A stretch of DNA of 64,000 nt from Polytrichum commune (lineage: Eukaryota > Streptophyta > Polytrichopsida > Polytrichales > Polytrichaceae), in contig OX485803.1 of the NCBI GenBank assembly GCA_950295325.1, forward strand, positions 8,618,001-8,682,000. Reading direction: 5' to 3'. Of the stretch, positions 22,721-33,099 are shown one piece after another. Position 1 is the first letter of the stretch; each line of letters starts with the position of its first letter. A program made the position numbers and the translations under genes. The notes beneath the pieces were generated by a model. It searched no databases. It saw only the letters and a list, made by a program, of their open reading frames with translations, and had not been told where the DNA came from.

Positions 22721-24650
22721 CAAATACATCTCCACCAAATATGGAGGCTCACTCCACCTCCCAAACTCAAACACCAAACTTGCAATAGATCACCCATAGC
22801 CCAAACCCTATTCCTACTAGAAAGGGAGAACGAAATCCACACAAACATTGATACCGCTCGATCCTTTTAAAACGCACCTCCCCCCTTGAACAAAAATGAT
22901 GATCCAATTCAACATACACCAATCTTGCAACAAACATAAAGGCCAAATCACAACAATACCTCGACAAGCTATACATGTACGGCATCACAACACTACCACA
23001 AATCCAAAACAAAGCAACCTTGGCTATCATAACCCCCGAAGAATTCCATACCAAATACAAACACACACCCAAAACCATCCTAGATGCCCTCTGATAGCGC
23101 CACTCATTATTGCCACCCCTCCCCCTTTGCCCACACCGTCCCACTTGCAACCCACATCAAACACCACTAAACAACATACATACCCCCAAACATCCCACTA
23201 TGCCTCACCCTATGTACAACAAAAATCCACGCCATAATTAACACCAAAACCACCATAAGAAAAGACAAATGAAAGGGGCACAAACCATCAAACTACAATA
23301 CCTAAGCCAATGGAAAACCCCACATGGCACAAGGAAGAAAATCCTAAACCCAAACAATATCCTACTAGACCAGAACCTCCTACTCCTAACACAATACCAC
23401 ACGAGAACCCAACTAGACAACATATATTCACATACAACCTCAATAATTATTTTCTCATAAATGATCACGTTAAACACCCATCATCGCAACAACACCTATA
23501 GAAACTACTTATAGCAACAATTGTACCCCAAATGTATTGGACCTCCCACAATATCTACATACACAAAGTAAGAGCCCACATTGGCATGGGCGGAAACAAT
23601 ATCACCCTAGCAAACGAGAGAATGCACAAATACAAACCTACCAACACACTCCACATACACATTGCCCACACCTACCCTTATTGGCTAGCAACTTGTCCAA
23701 CAGCCACACATGATGGAGCCATCAGCATCCTCCATCCGCAACCGCCATACATTCATAATTAAGAACACCAAAAACAAGAATCCAACGTAGCCTACAACAA
23801 ATTCCTATACGTTAATAAAGGCTTTCAAATGACCAAATAAACCACAAACTCTCCAACCACTTTTGGAAGGCCATGGGCATGACCGACACCTAACTCACAC
23901 AAACTCTAAAATTCCAATACGCCCAATACATGGGAAACCACATAAAAATTTGTATTTTGGCCCCTCACCCACCCCAAACCCAACTGCACCTTATGCCCCA
24001 ACAATTCCAGAGACACATGACCTCACTTCCTATCCACATGTGAGAACCAACACAAAAAATGCCTTTGAATATCACGCCACAATGAAGCAATATACCTCAT
24101 TGCTCAAACACTACAAAACAACAAATTCACCTACTTCTTCAGATTAATCAATGCTAGGAACTTTCACAACAAACCACCTGACGCAACAATCTCGGAATGG
24201 CTACTTAGATGCACCTACACACACACAGACCATGCCAACGCCAAGAAATACTAATTCTTGACATCTTATGCATAGTAGGATCCCTAACCAAAGCCAAACA
24301 CCAATAATACCCCCCCCCCCCCCCAACCACCCCACACACACACACACAATTCAATACATAGAACTCAAATATTGCCATGAATTCTCTGATCCACCCCTCG
24401 AACATAAACACACCAAATACGAATGACTAATTAACACCCTACAAAGCAAAGGATGGAAAGTAAACCCCTAATCACCATGACAACATGAGTAAGAGGAGCC
24501 ATACACAAACACTCCATAAGCATGCTTACTGAACTCATTATCCCAAATATAATATTAAAACCCTCATGAAAAAACATACACCAAACGCCATCAAGTACCT
24601 CGCATACTTAGTCCTAAACAAAAGAAAACTAGACAGCACATAAATACATG
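22720..24650 (+). pseudogene. Decayed 3' part of a non-LTR retrotransposon: RT end, RNase H, zinc motif, possible PD-(D/E)XK endonuclease
   Basis: The plus strand is strikingly rich in A and C and encodes one protein whose pieces are scattered over three frames. In order I see SPIAQTLFLLERENEIHTNI (about 22790-22850, end of the reverse transcriptase region); a Lys-rich stretch with YLDKLYMYGITTLPQI (about 22955-23005); KVRAHIGMGGNNITLANE (about 23566-23620), the C-terminal RNase H motif with its catalytic Asp position changed; a Cys-x2-Cys...His...Cys motif CTLCPNNSRDT-stop-PHFLSTC (about 23982-24040); then DILCIVG, ELK at 24361-24369 and HTKY (about 24409-24420), which together look like a restriction-like endonuclease. 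The final segment NPLITI...VRGAIHKHS...AIKYLAYLVLNKRKLD matches the fragment at 53596-53889. A C run at 24310-24324 interrupts the endonuclease part. The 5' part is missing, as is usual for LINE copies. Confidence 0.65.
24310..24324. repeat. C homopolymer inside the retroelement relic
   Basis: Fifteen C residues followed by CA repeats lie between the DILCIVG and ELK motifs of the possible endonuclease domain and shift its frame. Confidence 0.95.
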
Positions 24651-24962
24651 TCCTCTCTCCATCATAACATGGGATAACTATTTTGCTACTAGAGCCCACC
24701 TCCCAAAAAGGAGGCATAACTCCTTATGCTACACCATGGACAACCATGATCAAGGGCTAGTGGGCTCACATTCACGCTAGTATTTAGTTCCGGGCATTAC
24801 TTTTTCTTTTCTTTTCTTTTCTTGTCTTTTGTTTCTATGGGTTTAAAATTAGGGTGAAATTCTAATAATATATAGGTTTACAACAAAAGCACATTGATTT
24901 ATTCGGTATAATATTGAAGTTATGTTGATGTCATATCTTTATACACACAAAAATATGTTCAT

Positions 24963-24982
24963 TATATATATATATATATATT
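24963..24982. repeat. AT dinucleotide microsatellite
   Basis: About ten AT units. No associated gene. Confidence 0.9.
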
Positions 24983-25139
24983 CCAAGTTTTGAACATATG
25001 ATTTTTGGACTCAAATATGGCATGGGTCAACAAAAATAACATTGACCGACCAATTTGTTGTGTTAAAATTGTAGCCAGCCACAATATTAGGTGTGAAAGG
25101 CATAGATAACTCATACATATCTTAATTAGCTAGACTAAC

Positions 25140-25352
25140 TATTGAATTTAGTGTCATTTACAATTTGGAATTACACAAAGCTATAGCTGTTGTTTAGTGT
25201 ATATCTCATTATTTGCCAACAAAGTCAAATTGGTTGTTTGGACATTGTAGAACATTAACATCTTTACTTGGTATACCAATATATTAATAGGATAAATGTA
25301 TAGCACTTTGTAACTCCAAATAGTAAGTGACAATAAACGCAATATTTAGTGT
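25140..25352. mobile_element. Small inverted-repeat element (GTGTCATTTACAATTTGGAA family)
   Basis: The left side GTGTCATTTACAATTTGGAA...CACAAAGCTATA is mirrored by TATAGCACTTTGTAACTCC...AAGTGAC on the right. The same arm sequence (TTTAGTGTCATTTACTATTT) occurs in the element at 35190-35432, so the two belong to one family. Borders are approximate, and no transposase is present. Confidence 0.6.
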
Positions 25353-26235
25353 ATCTACAACAAACATGAGATCCATGTACTATGGAATTCGCTTGTGTGG
25401 AAAAACAACACACTTTGAGAAAGTCGTGTGTCGGTTACCTGCAGTTGCGGCTAAATCACTTCTCGTGTATTGAATCCTAAAAATAGAAATACCCGAACGG
25501 ATGCATCTACCATCCCACTTTCTCACAGCCTTATCTAACAAGGAATTGTGCCATTCTTTAAACATAGAAATAAAATGAGGACAAACAACAACTGTATCAT
25601 ACTACATATCATGTTGTACTTCTAAAAATTTCTACACTTTCGGTGTATGGTTCATGATCAATCATTCTCCTTCATTAAAGGGGGGGGGGGGGGGTCCATG
25701 CAACACCTCTAGAAACTAACCTTTAAATTCTTCTTTTTTAACCTACATTTTTATGAATTCTCCCACATCCAAACTAAATTTAGGGTGGTTCAAACTAGGG
25801 TCCAATGTCAAAGAAACTCGAAAATCACGCGATCTTATTCGTTGAGAGCCAAAAATTGGATCCAAGGACTTTGCACTAGGGTCCAAACCAAAAGTATGAA
25901 AAAATAAAATAAAAAATCAAGTGGTGTTAATGTGACAATGCTACTTTGTCAAACCTTGGCAATCCCCACTCAAAAATCTACTCATAGTTTGAGAAACCAA
26001 TCTTTGAACTTTAGTCCAATCTAGAGTCCAAAAATAATGTTCATTATGGAGTGTCTTGGAACTCAAGTTCCTTGCACCGAGACTCTATTGTAAGCCCTCA
26101 AATTCTCATGTGGGGTGAGAGTTTGGAATGGTAGTCATCTTACTTGCATGGTGGCCAAGGGTGACACGTGGCCAATGATGACACAAATTGTTGATGCCTT
26201 TGATAAAATTTGGTAATTTAACCAAAGTAACATAA
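25353..26235. other. Intergenic stretch with a G homopolymer
   Basis: Positions 25680-25694 are fifteen G residues. Otherwise I see no gene, array or paired repeat. Confidence 0.4.
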
Positions 26236-26356
26236 CATAACATTATTGAGATTCATAATAATGTTTTGTGGTATTCAATGTGGGAAATATCCATGAATAT
26301 TCCATGGAATATTTTATGTCCCACAAAACATTGTTATGGATATGAATAATGTTATG
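26236..26356. mobile_element. Foldback MITE of about 121 bp
   Basis: CATAACATTATT at the left end pairs with AATAATGTTATG at the right end. Pairing continues through AATGTTTTGTGG and CCACAAAACATT, with the centre near ATGAATATTCCATGGAATAT. Extra ATAAC units precede the left end. Superfamily not determined. Confidence 0.7.
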
Positions 26357-27890
26357 AATGCATGCCATCATAATAACAATGTTGTTAAGAGTGGAGTGAT
26401 ATGCGGAAGTGGAGTGGAGTAACATGGGGAAGTTAGGGTGGTGGTGTGATTTTTTTTTTTTTTTTATTATTATTTATTGATTTTTCTTGTCTTACATGGG
26501 CTCATGAGTAGTTGAGACTTAAGGTCTTGCTTTGGGCCTATCCTTGAGATGGGCATGGGATGTTGGGGTTGAGGACTACACTGAGAGTGAGTTTTCATGT
26601 GGGCTGCTCGTCTACTAGATTCTAGAAATAGTGGGTCGGATGTGTTTCGCATGTACTTAAGCGCAAGCCACCATCCAATCACATTATGGCGGTTTGTTAG
26701 AATGTGGAGGGTCATGGATACGGGCCACTAGACTTCCATGCATTCATTAAAGATTTTCCAACCTACAAGTGCCAGTCACTAAAGGTTTTGAAGACCAATT
26801 TTAAAAGGAGGAGGAGGTTAGTAGGTGGGCCCAAATTTGGGAAAATGGGAGTAGCTAGTTGGCACATACAAACCCTACCCCACTAGATTCCCTCTATATT
26901 TGGACATGTTTGTCTTTATTCACACTAGAATTTGATGGGCGAGCGGGCTACATGGAAACTTACATGATATATAGTGTCATATAGTATTTTATGACACTTC
27001 TCATGAATAAGTTTACAAATACGATCATGGATGATGGATGGGTTCATCCATTGGCCAACACCCTACCTTCCCTTGTCAACGTCTTGTGATGAAATATTGT
27101 CATGGATGATTGAAATTTGGATGACAAATCACTTGGTAAGTGATAGTAATTGCAAAACTGGAAATCTACAATCCCCCCCCCCCAAATTGCAAGGAATGAT
27201 AAGTCATGTCAGGTCAACATGTAGTGTTGGTGACACTATAGCACAGTTTACAATTAGTATTGAGCAAGACAAATAGAATTGGTGACACTAAGTATAATGT
27301 GTAGTGTAGTGTAGTTTGAGATAGGGAAGGTTGCACGGCCAACTCATCTTGAAGAATGCATGATAGTGGAGGTGTGGACGCATTTGTTTTGGTGGTCTCT
27401 TGTACATATAGTGGTGGTGCACATGGAGGTGATTTGTCCTTCCTAGGTGGAGGTAGCGCGTTGCATGCTCTCTGTTTTTTTAAGAGATGGTGAAGTGACA
27501 AGTAGTACATCGGCATGGAAGGATAGGCCCCAGATGAGCATTATTTCTTGATTTCCATTCGGGTTGCGATGGTTCGGCCGGGTTGGTTGTATTTTGGGTT
27601 CTTCCTGCAATTGAATTTTTGATTTGTGTCAAAAAAGAAAAAGAAAAAGAAAAAGAAAAAGAAAGAAGACAAGTAGTACACTGGTATGAGTTATTTTTAT
27701 TCTTAAGGTCGAGCCAATGCATGTGGGTATAAGATGTCTCGTAAAGGGGAACCATGTCGCAGGGCCCACTCGCCGTGTGCAACCATGATAGGAAAGGTGG
27801 TGTTGTGTTATATTTATGCAATATAATGAAAAATGTCTTTTTAGAAATTTGAATATAGAATTGAAAATTTTCAATTTTCTATATTTCACA
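26357..27890. other. Intergenic stretch with simple repeats
   Basis: Contents that can be named are a T run at about 26450-26466, a C run at 27173-27183 and a GAAAAA repeat at 27631-27668. A small near-perfect palindrome sits near 27857-27880 (core AATTGAAAATTTTCAATT). No gene recognised. Confidence 0.4.
27631..27668. repeat. GAAAAA hexamer microsatellite
   Basis: About six units of AAAAAG. On the complement it encodes a Phe/Ser/Leu run, which explains the apparent hydrophobic peptide there. Confidence 0.9.
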
Positions 27891-27899
27891 AAGGAGGGG

Positions 27900-28260
27900 G
27901 GGGGGCATGTCACTGAGGCACTGGGAATGGAAGGTGTGGTTTCGTGGGCAAACCACATCCAAGCCGTCCAGTCACATTGCCCCATCATATGATCTACGAA
28001 ACTACTCGGGTAGCCCAAAAAAGACCTCCGTTGGATGAAATTTCAATGGATGAAAATCCAATGTTTGCAAGATGAAGGGGTTGATTGTTCATCCGGTTGT
28101 ATGAGAGCATTTGTGTGAGATTTTGAAGGTTTCCAAAGGTTTCCAAAAGTCCCCAATGGAACTCCCTGGAGATTTCATCCATCGTGAAGTTTTTCAAGCT
28201 TTACCAGAGGGAAAGAAAAACTATAAACTGAAAGAGTAGAAGAACCTTTAAATCTCCTAG
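27900..28260. repeat. Dispersed repeat, second copy at 45945-46395
   Basis: The segments CATGTCACTGAGGCACTG (about 27906) and GAGAGCATTTGTGTGAGA (about 28103) recur in the same orientation at 45945 and 46327. The segment ending TGAAGTTTTTCAAGCTTT recurs inverted at about 46083, and here TTGGATGAAATTTC and GATTTCATCCAT form opposed arms. The pair is best explained as two copies of a foldback-type repeat. No coding capacity. Confidence 0.6.
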
Positions 28261-29175
28261 ACTGCAATTGACGGCCAAGATCTTCCCAGTGTGTGACCAC
28301 AAGGGAGGCGTTTGCAACGCCTTAATGATGTGGGGGGATGGGCGCCATCCTCGAACTGCCTTCAAGAGTTTGGCTAAAGTAATGGAGCATGAGCTTGAGT
28401 TCTTTCATGGTGGACCTGCTTGATTAATTGTGGGACTTTTCAAAGGATTGGTTCCAATGCATTGGTTTCCAAGTGGACCGAGGAGGGGGTGTGAGAATTT
28501 TTAGTCATCGCTGGTGGTTGTAAAATATAATTTTGCCTTTGTTTTCCAATAGACAAGATGAAGTCACTGGGATGTTAACCAAGCGCATGACTCCGTTCTT
28601 AAGTGCTCAATGGTGAGAGCTTGCAAGTTCTTTGGACCTTTGCAGTAGAGGTGGATGTGGCACTTTAGTTGGGGACTCTTATTTGGTGCCAATAGTTTGT
28701 TGGTGTTGAAGTTATAATACCTTGAATGTTTTTAAGAGAAGGGGCACTTAAGCTTTGCTTCATCTAACGTTTGTGGTGGTTTGACCCAGAGAGATTGTTT
28801 TTAAAAACTTTAATGCACTTGTCTGCATAGGTGTTTATATATATATATTTTATTCTTTTCTTTGGGGGGGGGGGGGTGGGGGGGAAGGGTCGTCTTTATG
28901 TAGTCTTTATTGATGCTCCAGTTTACGTTTGCTAAAAAATGAATAGGTTTAGTTATGGATACTAATGTGGTGGACTTTACACATAGGGGTAGAGATGGTG
29001 AACTTGAGAATGTTCAGATTTTTAAGCAATTGGGTAGCTTGGAGATTGAATGAATATCATGAATCGTACAGTGAAGACTATGATGGGTTTCATATTCCAA
29101 CAAGTTTTTGGAGTATATTGATGACTAGGGTGTGTCTATTCCTTTTCCATGCTTGTAGTTTAGTTTTTTGGTTAC
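28261..29175. other. Intergenic stretch, no gene recognised
   Basis: A G homopolymer of 13 bases, a T and seven more G lie at 28864-28884. No other feature is supported. Confidence 0.4.
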
Positions 29176-29234
29176 AAAGAAACCAGAGCCCAACATTTTC
29201 CTTTAAATTTGCACCCATACCCAGACCATGCCCA

Positions 29235-29432
29235 TCAGTAGCGACCTATGCCCACCCATGCCCACCCATAGCATGACATGTGCGCACCCATGCCCACACA
29301 TAGCATGACATGTGCCCACCCATGCCCACCCATAGCATGACATGTGCGCACCCATGCCCACACATAGCATGACATGTGCCCACCCATGCCCACACATAGC
29401 ATGACATGTGCCCACCCATGCCCACCCATGCT
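29235..29432. repeat. Minisatellite, five copies of a 32-bp unit
   Basis: The unit is GCATGACATGTGCCCACC followed by CATGCCCACACATA. Alternate units carry GTGCGCACCC and GTGCCCACCC, and CACACAT and CACCCAT, so a 64-bp higher-order pattern is visible. It lies just inside the left end of the hAT-type element. Confidence 0.92.
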
Positions 29433-29877
29433 ATTCAAATTGCGCCCATGTATTCAAAAATTGTGTAATGTGTATTACCCGCCTACACCAAGTCTTGGTT
29501 GGATCGGACAAATAAAAGGTCGTTCACTATCGTTGGCTTCAGCCTGGAGCGCTTCTTGGTTAGCGTATTCCTTGCATTTTTTCCTCTCGCTCCCTACCAC
29601 TTTACAACATCCTATCTTTCTTGAGTTTTGGAATCCTCTTGGCGGGACTGGGTTTAAGGTAGGGTGGGAAAAGCAGAAGCACAAGAAAGTGACAAAAAAA
29701 AGACCGAGGATTCTTGGGAGCCCAGGGACACACTCAAGAAGGAGGTGGAGGAGAACAAGAAGAAGACACATTGAAGGATGGACTCACCTTACTGGGTGAA
29801 GGTGATTCGGTGCTCTTACCCTCGAAAGCATTGAATGAGAGCTCATTCAATGACCCCTTCCAATATGCTTTGCTTTA

Positions 29878-30000
29878 GCCCATGCTCACCCATGAAAAAT
29901 AATATCGAACCCATGCCCACCCATGGACAATAATATCGCAGCCATGCCCACCCATGAACAATAATATCGCAGCCATGCCCACCCAAAACCCATGAGCATG
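29878..30000. repeat. Minisatellite, about three copies of a 31-bp unit
   Basis: Units of GCCCACCCATGAACAATA followed by ATATCGCAGCCAT repeat near the right end of the hAT-type element. They share the CCATGCCCACCCATG word with the left array. Confidence 0.85.
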
Positions 30001-30045
30001 GGTGGGCATGGGTATGGGCACCCAATGTAGGGCTTTGAAAGAAAC

Positions 30046-31030
30046 CCAAGGAAACACTCAGGGAAGACTTAAAAGGTGATTTGTATATCATTTGGGTGTC
30101 TCATATAAGTTTTATTAAGGAAAGCACAAGGCTATTTCATTTTATTTTGGGTTCAGATTGACAATTGGATTAGGAGTGAGAAATCACTCCATATCAGTAC
30201 ATGCAGTCGTGGCAATCTCTCACCCCACTCTAATTACCCAAACAATGGTTTGGCACTATGTGAGCCCAAAATGGTGCCCACATGTGGTGATTAACTCTTC
30301 AAAACCAATTTTAGTTTGACTTTGAGGTGTTATGATTATTCACAAAACATAAAAAGAGTGAAGAGTGGTGTGGATTTAACTTTAGGCATTAGGTGGTGTT
30401 GTGTGATTATTTCAAGGTTTGATTTCAATAAGAGTATGCCTTGATAATGTGAGTAGGGGTTAAGGTGAAGCAAGGTGAGCTCCGCGGGTTAAATGCCCAC
30501 TTTTGGACCCACCTTGTTAGTTTAGGAAGAAGGAAGCTTGGTGGATGAGGATTAGTCCCTACTTAGAAGGAGAGGGTTAAGAGGTTGTGATTGGAGGCTC
30601 TAATCCTCTCACCCTATCCTTGCCTCACTCTCTTTCTCTCCCTCTTGCTACTTAAGGCCTCTCCTCTCTCATTTTGCTCTCTCTCCATCAAGCGCTCTCA
30701 AGGGAGCAAGCTCTTAAGAGCTTGAGCCACGTGTGTGGGTTATTAGTTTTTAGTGAAGTTAATTAGTTAAGCTCTCTCTCTCAAGCCCTCTCAAGGAAGA
30801 TGAGCTTTTAGAGCTTGGGGCCACGTGTGTGGATTAGTTAATGATGTTAGGTAATTAGTTAGCTTATTAGCCGAAGGATAAAAGAGTTAGCAATTGTCCG
30901 ATTAAGCATCTTGAGGGGATTACACTTAAGAGTGTAGCTAAAAGGCTCGCATGTGGGCCTTTGAGCAATTAAGGGATTAGGTGGTTATGGTGAATTTTAG
31001 TTCGGCTTGATTGAGCCTAAGTTGAGCCTA
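30046..31030. other. Old dispersed repeat segment followed by CT-rich DNA
   Basis: From 30046 to about 30160 (AAGGAAACACTCAGGGAAGA, then GGGTGTCTCATATAAG) the sequence matches the complement of about 53290-53400. After that it departs from the other copy. Positions 30600-30820 hold CTCTC-rich sequence with a partial duplication around GAGCTTGAGCCACGTGTGTG. No gene recognised. Confidence 0.5.
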
Positions 31031-31322
31031 AGGAGGTCTAACTGCTGGACTGTGGTGAACTCAGTTGGGCTAAGCCTGGAACTGTTGGACTGTGGTGTAC
31101 TCGGTGGGCTAAGCTTGGAACTGCTGGACTGTGGTGAACTCGGTGGACTAAGCCTTGGAGCTGCTAGACTTGGTGAACTCGGTTGGGCTAAGCCTGGAAC
31201 TGCTGGACTGTGGTGAACTCGGTGGGCTAAGCCCTGGAGCTGCTGGACTTGGTGAACTCAGTGGGCTAAGCCCTGGAACTGCTGGACTTGGTGAACTCGG
31301 TGGGCTAAGCCCTGGGGCTGCC
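31030..31322. repeat. Minisatellite, seven copies of a 39-bp unit
   Basis: GGGCTAAGCC-type words recur at about 31067, 31106, 31145, 31185, 31223, 31263 and 31302. The unit reads CTGGACTGTGGTGAACTCGG followed by TGGGCTAAGCCTGGAACTG. The period is a multiple of three, so the array reads as a Leu/Gly/Glu-rich repeated peptide, but no start, domain or flanking coding sequence supports a real protein. Confidence 0.92.
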
Positions 31323-31972
31323 CGAAAGGGGATCGATGTGAGAAGGCATTAAAGGCCGGTTATTTGGGGAGCCTCACCACATCGGATTAACATGAGAAGC
31401 TAGTCAAGGCTGGTCCTAAATAACCATACATTAGTATTTCTAGAAACCATTACATTAGGTGTTTAGACTTTGTAGTGCAAGCCAAGTAGTTAAAGCATTA
31501 GTTTATCTAGAATCACGTGTGGCCTCAAAGGCAATTGTAATTGTGATTAACCATTGAGGGAGTGTTTTTCAACACTTACGTCCTTTTTGGGAAGACTCAA
31601 TCACTTATAAAAAATGGATAAAGTGGAAGACTCTAGCAGGGGCAATGTGAAGGAAAGGATAATCAAAGGCCAAAGGGGAATATCCTTGAGAGCTTGTGTT
31701 GCCAAGGCCGCCGGTTGGACCCTAGAAAAGGCCAACGCGACCACGAGCCAAGAGGCTACTTCTAAATAAACAAAGTGATTCAAAATGACATGAATGCTTA
31801 AGGATGTGAAGAGATCAATTTTCACGCTACATACACTACATGTGATTCTCAAGACCATCACCCGGACTAGGACGCTTAAGGGTGGTGGGTTTGGCCTCAC
31901 ACACTGAGTTCATTTTAAGTGGACCAAGTGTGGTGCACAAGCATAGGCACAATCATCGTCAATGGCCTTGCA

Positions 31973-32945
31973 TGTTGCAACCCTTGCTAGGTCCCTTAAT
32001 AATCTTGCCAATTTTCCTTTCTAGCAAAGGTTACGAGCGCTAACCCTTCGCATACCGCCATGCTAATGGTTAGCTCCTCTTACCCCGGACCACATAGTTC
32101 ATAGAAGGGGAACCAACCCTCCTACTTTGCTTTCGGGACTCACCCCTTAATCGGTAACCCATTTCTTTGATGTGGACTTCCATCCATGGAAGTCCAATCC
32201 TATGTTGATCATCGTGTTGCCGGAGCAACACTACAACAACCCGAACCATACTAGGCAACTATGGCCTCACAATGGGCCAATGCCCATGGAGGCCGTGCCG
32301 TTCGGCCTCGGGTGGGTGAGGCCACACCACCTCACCCATATAAGCCTCTAGGACTCTATGCGGGGCCCCTACCCCACCGTCAACCAACCTCTTGTCTCTC
32401 TACCAAGAGTTGGGGCCAAGTGGACATTTTCCCTTAGCCGCTGGGCCTAGAAGCCCCCACAGCTTCAGACCATCATAACTTCCTTGTATGATGTCTGATC
32501 ATAACAACCAACCATTCCATCCTCATCTACGCTTCACGTAGATGCCGATGGACTCCTCACTTGCCCCATTCGGGCAAGTGGTGAGGAAGTTATGCCTGTT
32601 TGAACCTTGGCAGTCCCGGGAATCACTCCCAGGCACTGCTGTACCAGGGCGCTGTCCCGGGACAGCGCCCCACTCAAATGGCCATAACTCCTAGCTCACA
32701 CCTCCGATTGAGGTGTTCTTGGGCTTTCTAGAATCACCACGCCATGAGCTACGCATAACTCATGGCCTTACCCTTGTGCCTCCTAGTCTTTGTGGGTGGG
32801 AGGCGTTCCCAACGCCCGGGGCCCTCACCCACACTAGGATCACTTGGGCCCTCTCACCAACGGCGCCACAAGTCCCGGGTGTCACTCCGGGGTCCCCCTT
32901 GTGCCCATGGTGTTTCGGGCACTCCTCATGGAGAGGTGCGCGACA
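31973..32945. mobile_element. Solo LTR of an LTR retrotransposon, 973 bp
   Basis: The segment begins TGTTGCAACCC and ends GCGCGACA, the canonical TG...CA LTR borders. It is flanked on both sides by the 5-bp duplication TTGCA (31968-31972 and 32946-32950). The related inverted copy at 52.9-53.2 kb is uninterrupted at this point. A TATA-like CATATAAGCC at about 32336 could be the LTR promoter. No internal region, primer-binding site or gag-pol follows, so the element has recombined down to one LTR. It is GC-richer than its surroundings. Confidence 0.85.
32647..32670. repeat. Perfect 24-bp GC palindrome inside the LTR
   Basis: GGGCGCTGTCCC is followed immediately by its own reverse complement GGGACAGCGCCC with no spacer. 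A nearby TCCCGGGAATCACTCCCAGG makes the area rich in CCCGGG words. It could be a dimeric protein-binding site in the LTR promoter region or a cruciform, but the function is not shown. Confidence 0.95.
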
Positions 32946-33099
32946 TTGCATGTGTAACCCATTTTTGTCTTGTTACCAAAGCCAAGGGCACTTTGGTGTT
33001 GTCAATGATCTTGTATTGATTAATCATCTTTATTCTAAATTGAAATGCCCGTGCAATCATCCTTTCAGGGTTTTTAGTCTTCTTCCATTAAATATGATT

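Larger units (their letters stand above)
29184..30037. mobile_element. Non-autonomous hAT-type element with subterminal minisatellites
   Basis: The ends CAGAGCCCAACATT and, on the complement, CAAAGCCCTACATT match at 12 of 14 bases. They are bordered by a perfect 8-bp direct repeat AAAGAAAC at 29176-29183 and 30038-30045. An 8-bp duplication with CA-starting ends is the hAT signature. Inside both ends lie tandem arrays built on CCCATGCCCACCCAT, and CACCCATACCC occurs inverted near both termini. The 854-bp element has no transposase; its centre (about 29460-29860) is of different composition and could be captured DNA. Confidence 0.88.

Noticed and set aside
22896-24147. Several separate Pro/His/Thr-rich proteins
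   Set aside because: They are frame pieces of one decayed retrotransposon; the composition reflects the A/C-rich sense strand.
27660-28018. Minus-strand frame with a hydrophobic Phe/Leu tail resembling a membrane segment
   Set aside because: The hydrophobic tail is the translation of the AAAAAG microsatellite.
29203-29438. Minus-strand Gly-His-Met-Ser-Cys-Tyr repeat frames
   Set aside because: They are translations of the 32-bp minisatellite inside the hAT-type element.
31007-31352. Open frames with a repeated Leu-Leu-Asp-Cys-Gly pattern
   Set aside because: They arise from a 39-bp minisatellite whose period is a multiple of three; no start context, domain or flanking coding sequence supports a protein.
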